A program made the translations under genes and the position numbers. Positions 9,936-18,391 of a stretch of 64,000 bases of DNA are shown here, one piece after another (the first letter of the stretch is position 1; the number at the start of each line of letters is the position of its first letter). The stretch spans positions 109,270-173,269 of the forward strand of contig JBDQQY010000025.1 in the NCBI GenBank assembly GCA_039889035.1, in the 5' to 3' direction. The notes under the pieces are model-generated. The model saw only the letters and a list, made by a program, of their open reading frames with translations, was not told the origin of the DNA and did no database searches. The stretch is from Plantactinospora sp039889035. Its GTDB lineage: Bacteria; Actinomycetota; Actinomycetes; Mycobacteriales; Micromonosporaceae.

Positions 9936-10538
9936 GCGACTCCGTGCCGTGCGATCTTTGACCAGCCGGACCGGCGGGTCGTTCCGGTGGACCCGCTGGC
10001 GGCCGCCATGACCGGCTGTGCTAGCAGGGCTCGTCGGAGTAACAGAGTAGGCGCTTGTGAAGACACGCACAAATCGCGATCTTGATAGACCGCGATAACG
10101 CCCCACCTGGGCCTCCACTTACAAGATCAGTTCGCGACCCAACCGGAGCCGTCACGGCGATTATTACCTAAGTCCGACTTATCTGACCAACTCGCCGCTA
10201 CCGCGCCGGCCGATCGGCCAGCTCTTTCCGCCGAGCCAGCAATCACGACGCGCCGCGGATTTCCTGAACCCACCATTACATTCGACGACAAACCCTTGGC
10301 GCCCAGCGGACTGCCGGCTGCCGGACGTCCGACCCGAACGGCACCCGGGGAGCCCGACCGGACGGGCAGGGCACGGTGGTACGGCCGAGGGGCCCGCCGC
10401 CGTCGTCCCTTCCGGCGCTCGCCCTCGCCGACGACGGGGCCCGGCGCGCGGATTTCGTCCCGGGTGGGGACAGCCCTACCGTGAAGAGGCCAGCCGATGG
10501 GATGGGGACCGACCGCGCGGATGCCTAGCGTCGAGAAC
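9936..10538. other. Divergent intergenic region, rex / histidine kinase
   Basis: 603 bases without a credible gene. It contains the Rex operator at 10055-10072 and a 13-bp palindrome TAAGTC-C-GACTTA at 10169-10181. The 10080-10290 stretch is AT-richer than its surroundings and fits a promoter region for the rightward kinase gene. No RNA gene is visible. Confidence 0.6.
10055..10072. promoter_or_regulatory. Rex operator (ROP)
   Basis: TTGTGAAGACACGCACAA is an inverted repeat TTGTG-N8-CACAA. It agrees with the known actinobacterial Rex operator core TGTGAA...TTCACA in the left half. It lies 120 bases upstream of the rex ATG, implying NADH/NAD-controlled autoregulation of rex-hemA-hemC-hemD. 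Confidence 0.75.
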
Positions 10539-11849
10539 ATGACCACGACCACCGCCACCAGCGTGGCCGCCGGTGCCGAACCCGGCGCCGGCCGCACCGT
10601 GCTACGCCAACTCGCCATCGACTCCGGCTATGTGTTCCTCGGCCTCCCCCTCGCACTGGCGAGCTTCGTCGTGCTCGTCACCGGGGTCGCGCTCAGCGCC
10701 GGGCTGGCAGTGACGGTGACCGGGCTGCCGATCCTGGCCGGCACCCTCTACGCGGCCCGGGGGTTCGCCGACATCGAACGGCTGCGGATGCCGTCGGTGC
10801 TCCGGCAGCCCCGGGTACGCCCCAACTACCGCACCGCCGAGCCCGGGGCCAGCGCCTGGCGGCGGATCTTCGTACCCATCGCCGACGCGCAGTCCTGGCT
10901 CGACCTCGCGCACGGCTGGGTACGGCTGGTGGTGGCGCTCGGCACCTTCGTGATCACCGTGGTCTGGTGGGCCGGTGCGATCGGCGGCTCGCTCTACTGG
11001 GCGTACGACTGGGCGATCCCGCAGAGCCCGGGCGACGAGGGCCTGCACGAGCTGCTCGGACTGGGTGACACCGCCGCCGCCCGGATCGGGCTGAACACCG
11101 CGCTCGGAGTGTTCTTCCTGATCACCCTGCCGCTGGTGGTCCGGGGCTGTGCCCTGATGCAGGCCGGGCTCGGTCGCGCGCTGCTGACCGGGGTGGCGGA
11201 GATGCGCAACCGGATCACCGTACTGGAGGAGCAGAAGCGGGCCGCGGTCTCGGCGGAGGCCACCGCGCTGCGCAGGCTGGAGCGGGACATCCACGACGGG
11301 CCGCAGCAGCGGCTGGTCCGGCTGGCCATGGACCTGAGCCGGGCGCAGCAGCAGCTCGACTCCGACCCGGAGGCTGCCCGGCAGACCCTCGGCGAGGCGC
11401 TCGCGCAGACCCGGGACACCCTCGCCGAGCTGCGCGCACTGTCCCGGGGCATCGCCCCGCCGATCCTGGTCGACCGGGGCCTGCCCAGCGCCCTGGCGGC
11501 GCTCGCCGGGCGCGGCCTGATCCCGGTCGAACTCGCCGTCGACCCCCGGCTCGGCACCGCGGACGGCCGGCCCGACCCGGCGGTCGAGTCGACGGCGTAC
11601 TTCGTGGTGGCCGAGGCGCTGACCAACGTCGCCAAGCACAGCCGGGCCACCGAGTGCTGGTTGACGGTGACCCGCGAGGAGCGGTCGCTGCGGATAGTGG
11701 TGATCGACGACGGCGAGGGCGGCGCGCACCTCTCCAAGGGACACGGCCTGGCCGGGCTCGCCGACCGGGTACGCGCCAACGACGGCACCCTGACCGTGCT
11801 CAGCCCGGTCGGCGGACCGACCGAGATCCGGGCCGAACTGCCGTGCTGA
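10539..11849 (+). CDS. Two-component sensor histidine kinase (NarL-type)
   Basis: 436 residues. The N-terminal half is a four-helix membrane sensor of the actinobacterial 'putative sensor' type (hydrophobic segments near residues 30-80 and 130-210). A HisKA_3 box follows, with the phospho-His in ERDIHDGPQQRLVRLAMDLS, and a HATPase_c domain ending in KGHGLAGLADRVRANDG. It would phosphorylate the response regulator encoded 116 bases downstream. The signal sensed is unknown. ATG 10539 is chosen because it begins just before the first membrane segment; an ATG at 10521 is also in frame. Confidence 0.88.
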   Translation: MTTTTATSVAAGAEPGAGRTVLRQLAIDSGYVFLGLPLALASFVVLVTGVALSAGLAVTVTGLPILAGTLYAARGFADIERLRMPSVLRQPRVRPNYRTAEPGASAWRRIFVPIADAQSWLDLAHGWVRLVVALGTFVITVVWWAGAIGGSLYWAYDWAIPQSPGDEGLHELLGLGDTAAARIGLNTALGVFFLITLPLVVRGCALMQAGLGRALLTGVAEMRNRITVLEEQKRAAVSAEATALRRLERDIHDGPQQRLVRLAMDLSRAQQQLDSDPEAARQTLGEALAQTRDTLAELRALSRGIAPPILVDRGLPSALAALAGRGLIPVELAVDPRLGTADGRPDPAVESTAYFVVAEALTNVAKHSRATECWLTVTREERSLRIVVIDDGEGGAHLSKGHGLAGLADRVRANDGTLTVLSPVGGPTEIRAELPC

Positions 11850-11965
11850 GCGGCTCCGGCGCCCCCTCCGGCGCCCCTTCCGACACCGCACCGGCACCGG
11901 CCGGGGCCACGCCCGGCGGCCGCGAATGCCCGCCGGACGGGCCGGCGGTGGTAGACAACAACATC

Positions 11966-12631
11966 ATGCGCGTAGTGATCGCCGATGACGCGGTCCTCCT
12001 CCGGGAGGGTCTGATCCGCCTGCTGACCGAGCACGGCCACGATGTGGTGGCCGCGGTCGGCGACGGCACGACCCTGGTCGAGGCCATCGTCACGCACCGC
12101 CCGGACGTCTCGATCGTGGACGTCCGGATGCCGCCCTCGCACACCGACGAGGGGCTGCGGGCGGCGGTGGAGGCCCGACAACGGGTACCCCGGACCCCGA
12201 TCCTGGTCCTCTCCCAGTACGTCGAGGTGTCGTACGCCGACGACCTGCTCGCCACCGTCAAGCCCAGCGGCGGCGTCGGTGGGGGTGGCATCGGTTACCT
12301 GCTCAAGGACCGGGTGGCGGCGATCGACGAGTTCCTCGACGCGGTACGCCGGGTGGCCGGCGGCGGCACCGTGCTCGACCCGGAGGTCGTCGGCCAGCTA
12401 CTCGTCCGGCGTCGCCGGGACGACCCGCTGCGGCAGCTCACCCCGCGCGAGCGGGAGGTGCTCGGGCTGATGGCCGAGGGCCGGTCGAACACCGCCATCG
12501 CCCGGGCCCTGGTGGTCAGCGACGGCGCGGTGGAGAAGCACGTCCGGAACATCTTCACCAAGCTGCAACTGCCGCCGGACGAGGAGCAGCACCGCCGGGT
12601 CCTCGCCGTCCTCGCCTACCTGCGCGGCTGA
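11966..12631 (+). CDS. LuxR/NarL-family response regulator
   Basis: 221 residues. The receiver domain begins MRVVIADDAVLLREGL, has the phospho-acceptor Asp in VSIVDVRMPPSHTDEG and the conserved Lys in GYLLKDRV. The C-terminal HTH reads LTPREREVLGLMAEGRSN with AIARALVVSDGAVEKHV. A Gly-rich loop (GGVGGGGIG) before the Lys is a lineage insertion. It is partner of the upstream kinase. The 116-base gap after the kinase stop leaves room for an earlier start, but the family begins at this ATG. Confidence 0.9.
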   Translation: MRVVIADDAVLLREGLIRLLTEHGHDVVAAVGDGTTLVEAIVTHRPDVSIVDVRMPPSHTDEGLRAAVEARQRVPRTPILVLSQYVEVSYADDLLATVKPSGGVGGGGIGYLLKDRVAAIDEFLDAVRRVAGGGTVLDPEVVGQLLVRRRRDDPLRQLTPREREVLGLMAEGRSNTAIARALVVSDGAVEKHVRNIFTKLQLPPDEEQHRRVLAVLAYLRG

Positions 12632-12652
12632 CCCGCCCCGCCATCCGCAGAG

Positions 12653-13294
12653 TCAGTCCAGTTTGGCGGCCAGTTCGACGGCCTCGGTGAGCGAGTCGGC
12701 CACCGGCCAGCCGCCGGCACGCAGCCGGGCCGAATCGGTGAAGCCGCCGGAGTAGAGGACACAGCGGGCGCCCACCGAGTCGGCCGCCTCGGCGTCGTCG
12801 ATCGAGTCGCCGATCAGCACCGCCGACGTCCCGTCGACACCGGACTCCGCGAGGTGCCGGGCCAGGTGGCTGGCCTTGCGCTCGCCGCCGACGGTGCCAC
12901 GCAGCCCGTCGACCCGGCGGAACACGGCGGTCAGCCCGTATCGGTCGACCGCCGGCACCAGCTCGTCGTGGAACCACATCGACAGCAGCGACTGGGTACC
13001 GGTCCAGGTCTGGATGGCCCTGGTGGCGTCGGCGGCCAGCTCGCAGCTGGCCAGCCCAACCCGGTACGCCTCGTGGAAGAGCTGGTCCAGCCGGCTGAAC
13101 TCCTCGGCGTCCACGGCCCGGCCCAGCACCTCGGCGTAGTAGTCCGCGATCGGCCGGCGGAACTGCGTACGGTGCTCCTCGGCGGTCACCTCGGGCCCGC
13201 CGGCACCGGCCAGGGCCACGTTGGTGGCGGCGACCACCAGGGTCAGGTCGTCGAGCAGGGTGCCGTTCCAGTCCCAGACGAGGTGCTCACGCAT
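12653..13294 (-). CDS. HAD-family hydrolase
   Basis: 213 residues of phosphoglycolate-phosphatase-like type. The nucleophile motif is VWDWNGTLLDD, where the usual second Asp of DxDGT is Asn. The motif near the C-terminal third is LIGDSIDDAEAADSVG. It is probably a small-molecule phosphatase of unknown substrate. The start at ATG 13294 puts the motif at residues 6-12, as in homologues. It converges with the response regulator, 21 bases apart. Confidence 0.85.
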   Translation of the reverse strand: MREHLVWDWNGTLLDDLTLVVAATNVALAGAGGPEVTAEEHRTQFRRPIADYYAEVLGRAVDAEEFSRLDQLFHEAYRVGLASCELAADATRAIQTWTGTQSLLSMWFHDELVPAVDRYGLTAVFRRVDGLRGTVGGERKASHLARHLAESGVDGTSAVLIGDSIDDAEAADSVGARCVLYSGGFTDSARLRAGGWPVADSLTEAVELAAKLD

Positions 13295-13421
13295 CCGAGC
13301 ACGATACGCGGAGAGCCCGACCGGTCCCACGGCTGCGGCCGGACGGCGGGACGGGAAGTCACCGACATCACACACCGGCGCCGGGACCGGCGCGCGGGGG
13401 CGACCGGTCATGGGAAGGCGG

Positions 13422-13679
13422 TCAGGCGCGGGGGGCGGTCAGGTCGCGGAGCAGGCGCTCCTCCTCGACCCGCCAGTAACCGTGCTCCAGACCGTCGAGC
13501 AGCACGACCGGCAGCCGGTCGCCGTACTCCCGCTCCAGCTCCAGGTCGCCGGTGACGTCCAGCTCGGTCCACCGGTCGCCGGTCACCGCCACCACCCGGT
13601 CCACGGCCTCCTTCGCCACCTCGCAGAGGTGGCAGCCGGGCCGGGTGATCAGGGTCAGCCGTGGCTCACTCGTCGTCAC
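13422..13679 (-). CDS. Glutaredoxin-like protein (DUF836 type)
   Basis: 85 residues with a thioredoxin fold. The redox pair is RPGCHLCEVAKE (residues 13-24) and the cis-Pro is in RLPVVLLDG. It is probably a thiol-disulfide oxidoreductase. It overlaps the stop of the upstream acyl-CoA ligase gene by 14 bases, so the two are likely co-transcribed. A gene of this type is also found near bldN and rex in other actinomycetes (recalled synteny, not checked). Confidence 0.88.
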   Translation of the reverse strand: MTTSEPRLTLITRPGCHLCEVAKEAVDRVVAVTGDRWTELDVTGDLELEREYGDRLPVVLLDGLEHGYWRVEEERLLRDLTAPRA

Positions 13680-15435
13680 TCGCGCCCCTTTGCCGGATCA
13701 CCGATCTGCGTACCCGGCCGATCGCGGAGAGCGGCAGGGACCCGACGAACTCTATCCTGCTCGGGCACTTGAACCGGGCCAGGCTGCCGGCGCAGTGCGC
13801 GGCCAGCTCGGCGGCCGAGACGCTGCTCTGCGGGGCCCGTACGACGTACGCGGTGACCGCCTCCCCGGCCACCGGGTGCGGTACCCCGAACACCACCGAC
13901 TCGACCACCTCCGGATGGGCGCCGAGTACCCGTTCGACCTCCTGCGGATAGACGTTGAAGCCGTTGACCAGGATCAGTTCGCCGAGCCGGTCCACCAGGA
14001 AGAGGTCGCCCCCGGCGTCGGCGTACGCCACGTCGCCGGTCCGCCACCAGCCGTCCGGATCCGGCCCGCCGTGCCCGTCGGGCCAGTAGCCGGAGAAGAG
14101 GTTGGCGCCCCGGACCACGATTTCGCCGGGGTCGGTGCCGGGCGAGGAGAACTCCAGGTCGGGCTCGTCCGTGCCGTCCCCGTCGTCGGCCGGCTCGACG
14201 GTGGAGCCGTCCCGCCACAGTTCCTCGCCGTCGGCGGCGACGAGCCGCAGTTCGACGCCGGGGATCGGCCGGCCGATCGAGTTCGGCTTCGCCGCCGGGC
14301 CGGAGAGCGTGCTGGTGAGCACCGGAGCGGTCTCGGTGAGGCCGTAGCCGACCTGGATCTGCCGGCCGGTCGCCTCGGCGAACCGGGTCGCGCCGCCGAC
14401 GGCCAGCGGGGCGGCACCGCAGATCGCGACCCGCACCGAGGCCATCGCGGTGCGCAGCGCCGGGCCGACCGGCACCCCGGCCGCCGCCGGGGCGTCCGGC
14501 AGCATCGTCCAACCGAGAAACATCGACGGTACGCCGACCAGCACGCTCACCCGGTGCCGGGCGACCACCTCCAGTACGGCGGCCGCGTCGAACCGATCGA
14601 CCAGCACCCCGCACGCCCCGTGGTACGCCACCGCGCCCAGCCCGGCGTTCAGCCCGTACGCGTGGAAGAGCGGCAGGGCCAGCAGCACTTGGTCGTCCGG
14701 CCCGACCACCGGCGGGGAGATCCGGCCGATCTGCTCGTGGTTGGCGAGCAGCGCCCGGTGGGACAGCATCGCCCCCTTCGGCTCGCCGGTGGTGCCGGAG
14801 GTGTAGAGCAGCACCGCCACCGCCTCCGGGTCTGTCCGGATCGGCCGGTCGGCCGGGTCGCCGCCCGGCGTCGCCCCCGGACCCGGCGCCGGCAGTGCGG
14901 TGTGCAGTTCGGTCAGTGCCGGCAGCTCGGTCCGTACCCCGTCGACCGCCGCCCGGACCTGTTCGGTGCAGATCAGGACGCCCGCCGCCGAATCGGCCAG
15001 GATGTGCCGCAGCTCCGGACCGGTCAGCGCCGGGTTCACCGGCACCGCGACCAGCCCGGCCCGCTGGGCGCCGAAGAACGCCACCGCGAAGTCGGGCGAG
15101 TTGGGCAGTGCGATGGCGACCCGGGCCGGATGGCCGCCGGTCGGCCCCGCGACCCGGCCGCGCAGCGCGGCGGCGACCCGGTCCACCGCACTGTCCAGTT
15201 CGGCCCAGCTCAGTACGCCGTCGGGCCAGCGCAGAGCGGGTCGGTCGGGTCGACTGGCGGCGGCCAGGCGTACCCGGTCGGCCAGGGTGACCGCGGCTGG
15301 CTCGGCGGGGGTGTCCGGTCCATCCTGCACGGTCGCTGAGTCTGGCACAGTGCCGGGCGCGACGGGTACTCCGACCGCCGCCGCCGGCGCCCTGCGGTCG
15401 CCCAACCGGCCATCCCGGACCTGCCGGTACGCCAC
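13666..15435 (-). CDS. Acyl-CoA synthetase-like AMP-binding protein lacking the A10 lysine
   Basis: 589 residues of the ANL superfamily. The P-loop is LLYTSGTTGEPKGAML, A5 is VGYGLTETAPV, and A7-A8 are GWWRTGDVAYAD with LVDRLGELILVNGFNVYP. The C-terminal motif, usually PRTxTGK, reads PLSAIGRVRRSVI: the lysine needed for adenylation is Arg. The protein may be a poor adenylating enzyme, act only in thioesterification, or bind ligand. The first 45 residues are low complexity, so the GTG start at 15435 is uncertain and a later GTG is possible. Confidence 0.82.
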   Translation of the reverse strand: MAYRQVRDGRLGDRRAPAAAVGVPVAPGTVPDSATVQDGPDTPAEPAAVTLADRVRLAAASRPDRPALRWPDGVLSWAELDSAVDRVAAALRGRVAGPTGGHPARVAIALPNSPDFAVAFFGAQRAGLVAVPVNPALTGPELRHILADSAAGVLICTEQVRAAVDGVRTELPALTELHTALPAPGPGATPGGDPADRPIRTDPEAVAVLLYTSGTTGEPKGAMLSHRALLANHEQIGRISPPVVGPDDQVLLALPLFHAYGLNAGLGAVAYHGACGVLVDRFDAAAVLEVVARHRVSVLVGVPSMFLGWTMLPDAPAAAGVPVGPALRTAMASVRVAICGAAPLAVGGATRFAEATGRQIQVGYGLTETAPVLTSTLSGPAAKPNSIGRPIPGVELRLVAADGEELWRDGSTVEPADDGDGTDEPDLEFSSPGTDPGEIVVRGANLFSGYWPDGHGGPDPDGWWRTGDVAYADAGGDLFLVDRLGELILVNGFNVYPQEVERVLGAHPEVVESVVFGVPHPVAGEAVTAYVVRAPQSSVSAAELAAHCAGSLARFKCPSRIEFVGSLPLSAIGRVRRSVIRQRGASDDE

Positions 15436-15649
15436 CCGCCGACGACGTCGGTGGAAGTTCTCTCGACGTGGAACTTCCCTCGACTTCTCCGCTTACCCGG
15501 GGTACGGTCCAGCAGACCGTAACGGGTTTCGGATATCGGCACCCCAGCACGGTGGACTTCTCCTAACACGTTCGCGGCGGCACGCCCAAGGCTCGCCGCG
15601 CATTGGCGTGTTTCCACGTTTTTCCTGCTCAGAGCCCTCGCTACCGCAC

Positions 15650-15665
15650 TGTCAGGCATCTGACA
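15650..15665. promoter_or_regulatory. 16-bp palindrome upstream of bldN
   Basis: TGTCAGGCATCTGACA is a perfect TGTCAG-N4-CTGACA dyad about 90 bases upstream of the candidate -10. It looks like a dimeric repressor or activator site. No regulator can be assigned from sequence. Confidence 0.4.
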
Positions 15666-15741
15666 ACGCACAAGCTGTGCGCCCCGTTCGGGTGGCTTCT
15701 GGAAATACTTTGGCTCTGTGTAACGGACTTGCCGCACATGG

Positions 15742-15763
15742 GTGACGTTGGCCCTATCATCAC
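15742..15763. promoter_or_regulatory. Possible BldD-type operator over the bldN promoter
   Basis: GGTGA and TCACT half-sites are separated by 14 bases and straddle TATCAT (15755-15760). BldD of Streptomyces binds GTGA...TCAC half-sites with variable spacing and represses bldN. The match is short and could be chance. Confidence 0.3.
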
Positions 15764-15821
15764 TCGGGTCGGCTCACCCCTTTTGCCGTGAGTCGACACC
15801 CCTCAGCCCGAGGAGGCCGCC

Positions 15822-15989
15822 GTGCCTGTGAGAGCACTGCACCAGCAGCTGTGGGGCGTGTGCCGTCGTACGGCGCACCCCGGAACTGCCGTGCCGGATC
15901 GCGCCGACCCCGGCGTGGGTACGGCCCCCATCGCGGCCGGGTCCCGGCGACCGGTCCCGCGGCCTCGGCCGGCCGGGGAGGTCCAGTGA
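15822..15989 (+). CDS. 55-residue reading frame coupled to bldN
   Basis: GTG 15822 follows GAGGAGG with five-base spacing, an excellent ribosome site. The stop TGA (15987-15989) overlaps the bldN GTG as GTGA. The product starts MPVRALHQQLWGVCRRTAHPG and continues Ala/Pro/Arg-rich. I recognise no family. It may be a leader peptide that controls bldN translation. It lies in a different frame from bldN, so it is not an N-terminal extension of it. Confidence 0.45.
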   Translation: MPVRALHQQLWGVCRRTAHPGTAVPDRADPGVGTAPIAAGSRRPVPRPRPAGEVQ

Positions 15990-16954
15990 GCACATACGGA
16001 TACGTCGGCGGAGCGACCGGCGCCCCCCGGAACACCCGCCTCGCCCTGACCGAGGGCCTCGACCGGCTCCGCGTGTCCATGGACGACATGCTGAGCCTGG
16101 CGGTACGCGGCGACGGCGGCTCGAAGCGGACCCGGAACCGTCCGCATCCGAACGAGACCCCGCCCCGGCACAACACGCCGGGCGGAAACGCCCGCCCGGT
16201 CGGCGGCCGGGTGGCCAGTCCGACCCGGCCGGCCATGCCCGCCCAGCCGGGCGCCGCGGCACCGCCCGCCCAGCCCGCGGTGTCGGAGACCGAGACCGCA
16301 GTGCTGCCGGTGGTGCCGGCAACCGAGAAGTCGACGGGTTCGGGCGGCGGCTCGCCAACCGGTTATCCGGACCGGCCGGACCCGTCGGATCCGGCCCGGG
16401 AGGTCTGGGCACTGGTGGAACGGGCCCAGGCCGGCGAGCCCGAGGCGTTCGGCCTGATCTACGACCGGTACGTCGACACCGTCTTCCGGTTCGTCTACTT
16501 CCGGGTCGGCAACCGGCAGCTCGCCGAGGACCTCACCTCGGACACCTTCCTACGGGCGCTGAAACGGATCGGCAGCTTCACCTGGCAGGGCCGTGACCTG
16601 GGTGCCTGGCTGGTGACGATCGCCCGGAACCTCGTCGCGGACCACTTCAAGTCCGGCCGGTACCGCCTGGAAGTTACTACGGGTGACGTTCTGGATGCGG
16701 ACCGCGAGGACCGAGGGCCGGAGGGAAGCCCGGAGGCGGCCGTCGTCGAGCACATCACCAACGTCGCCCTGCTGACCGCGGTCAAGCAGCTCAACCCCGA
16801 GCAGCAGGAATGCATCGTTCTGCGATTTCTACAGGGCTTCTCCGTGGCGGAGACGGCCCAGGCGATGGGCAAGAACGAGGGCGCGATCAAGGCTCTGCAG
16901 TACCGCGCGGTCCGGGCACTGGCCAGGTTGCTGCCGGACGGATTCCAACCGTGA
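15986..16954 (+). CDS. bldN: Developmental ECF sigma factor BldN
   Basis: 322 residues. The first 137 are a poorly conserved Pro/Ala/Gly-rich pro-region, as in Streptomyces BldN. The sigma domains start REVWALVERAQAG (residue 138). Region 2 contains VYFRVGNRQLAEDLTSDTFL and GAWLVTIARNLVADHF; region 4 contains LNPEQQECIVLRFLQG and AQAMGKNEGAIKALQ. These stretches are near-identical to BldN of sporulating actinomycetes. It should direct RNA polymerase to aerial-growth and sporulation genes. GTG 15986 has GGGGAGG upstream and overlaps the stop of the 55-codon frame. Confidence 0.93.
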   Translation: MSTYGYVGGATGAPRNTRLALTEGLDRLRVSMDDMLSLAVRGDGGSKRTRNRPHPNETPPRHNTPGGNARPVGGRVASPTRPAMPAQPGAAAPPAQPAVSETETAVLPVVPATEKSTGSGGGSPTGYPDRPDPSDPAREVWALVERAQAGEPEAFGLIYDRYVDTVFRFVYFRVGNRQLAEDLTSDTFLRALKRIGSFTWQGRDLGAWLVTIARNLVADHFKSGRYRLEVTTGDVLDADREDRGPEGSPEAAVVEHITNVALLTAVKQLNPEQQECIVLRFLQGFSVAETAQAMGKNEGAIKALQYRAVRALARLLPDGFQP

Positions 16955-17024
16955 GGCGCTGTCACGGCCGCCGTCGACGCTCCGTGACTCCGCTCACTCT
17001 TCGTAGTATTTCCCGCCGCCGGCC

Positions 17025-17052
17025 CGTAACCGGCCGACCCCGCCGACCGTTT
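17025..17052 (+). promoter_or_regulatory. Possible ECF-type promoter for rsbN
   Basis: CGTAAC at 17025-17030 and CGTTT at 17048-17052 are 17 bases apart in the 263-base gap before rsbN. GTAAC/CGTT elements suit an ECF sigma, and in Streptomyces rsbN is transcribed by its own BldN. The match to the BldN consensus is from memory and not scored. Confidence 0.25.
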
Positions 17053-17217
17053 GTCCGGGTGCGACCGGCGGTTGGCCTGACATCCCTCCGGCCGGTCGGT
17101 CGGAGAGCGGATCCGGCCTCGGGCACCGTGGCCTGGTCCTGAAGTCAGCCACCGTCGTACCCGGACGGCGAGACGGGCCGACCGCAGCATCGCGACCAGC
17201 GAAGGGAGGTGTCGGCG

Positions 17218-18297
17218 GTGAGTTGGAAGACTTTCTACCGCCAACGCGCCGAGCGCTTCGCGCAGCTGCTCGACGAGGCCAACGGAGGTCGTCGCCACCA
17301 CGTCCGGTCCCGGGTCGACGACGACCTGGCACAGCCGCTGGCTGTCGGACAACGCCTCAGGGACGTGCACTCCACCGTGGAGGTCGACCCCGACTTCCGG
17401 GCCGGCCTGCGCGCCATGCTCGTCGCCACCGCCGAACGGGAAGGAATCGGCGCGACCGCCAGCGACGACGCCATCGTCGACGGCGGCGGCCAACCCGCCA
17501 CCCGCCGGGCCGGTCAGCCCGCGTTCCGGGGGCCACGCACCCGGGCCCGGGCCCGCGGCGCCGTCGTCATCGGGGTCGCGGTCGGCGCGATCGCGGTCTC
17601 CGGGATGTCCGCCGCCAGTGAGAACGCCGTACCCGGCGACGCGCTGTACGGCATGAAGCGGCACACCGAACGCGCCCAGCTCGCCCTGGCCAGCTCCGAC
17701 CTGAGTCGCGGGCAGCTCTTCCTCGACTTCGCGCGTACCCGGCTCGCCGAGGCGGTCGCGGTCGGCGGGCAGAACTTCGGCTTCTCCGCCGTCCTGGAGG
17801 ACATGGACGCCGACACCCGGCAGGGCATCAAGCTGCTGACCAGCGCGGCGGTGCAGCGCCAGGACCCGGCCGCGCTCGACGCCGTGGACAGCTTCCTGCG
17901 CCAGCAGCGCCCGCAGGTCGTCCGCCTCTTCGAGGACACCACCCGGGCCACCCGCAGTCGCGCCAACGATTCGCTGAAACTCCTCGACGACGTGCAGCAC
18001 CGGTCCGAGAGCCTCCGGGCCGCGCTCGCCTGCGGAGTCGGCGCGATCGGTCGGGCGGACTCGATCGGACCGCTTCCCCGGAGCTGCCCGCTCGGCCGCG
18101 GCCCGGCCGGTACGCCGCCGGACGCGCTGCCTCCGGCGGTCGAGGGGGACGGCGGGAGCCGTACCCCGGAGGAGCCTCCGAGCGCCCCGGACCGTACCTC
18201 GGCACCCAGGCCACCGGCTCCGACGCCCAGCCAGGACCAGCCACCGGCGGTACGGGACCGCAGCACCACCGAGCCCGTGCACCGGGTCGGCGGCTGA
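17218..18297 (+). CDS. rsbN: RsbN-type membrane anti-sigma factor for BldN
   Basis: 359 residues. The cytoplasmic N-terminus starts MSWKTFYRQRAERFAQLLDEA (sigma-binding part) and includes the strongly conserved VDPDFRAGLRAMLVATAERE. A single membrane span lies at about residues 113-132 (VVIGVAVGAIAVSG). An extracytoplasmic DUF5667-type domain follows (ENAVPGDALYGMKRHTERAQ), then a Pro-rich tail. Position directly after bldN and the domain order match RsbN. GTG 17218 is preferred, with GGGAGG eight bases upstream. Confidence 0.88.
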   Translation: MSWKTFYRQRAERFAQLLDEANGGRRHHVRSRVDDDLAQPLAVGQRLRDVHSTVEVDPDFRAGLRAMLVATAEREGIGATASDDAIVDGGGQPATRRAGQPAFRGPRTRARARGAVVIGVAVGAIAVSGMSAASENAVPGDALYGMKRHTERAQLALASSDLSRGQLFLDFARTRLAEAVAVGGQNFGFSAVLEDMDADTRQGIKLLTSAAVQRQDPAALDAVDSFLRQQRPQVVRLFEDTTRATRSRANDSLKLLDDVQHRSESLRAALACGVGAIGRADSIGPLPRSCPLGRGPAGTPPDALPPAVEGDGGSRTPEEPPSAPDRTSAPRPPAPTPSQDQPPAVRDRSTTEPVHRVGG

Positions 18298-18391
18298 CCA
18301 TCGCCCGCACCGCCCGGCTGTCCCGGACTCCGGGTGCGCCTCGGCGGATCCGGCTACCCTCGCTGTGTACCCGTAGCGAGGAGGTTCCCGC

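Larger units (their letters stand above)
15436..15821. other. Intergenic control region upstream of bldN
   Basis: 386 bases between divergent genes. It holds a perfect palindrome at 15650-15665, a TATCAT -10 candidate at 15755-15760 and a BldD-like GTGA-N14-TCAC element overlapping it. It ends in the GAGGAGG ribosome site of a 55-codon reading frame. No other gene is visible. Confidence 0.5.
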
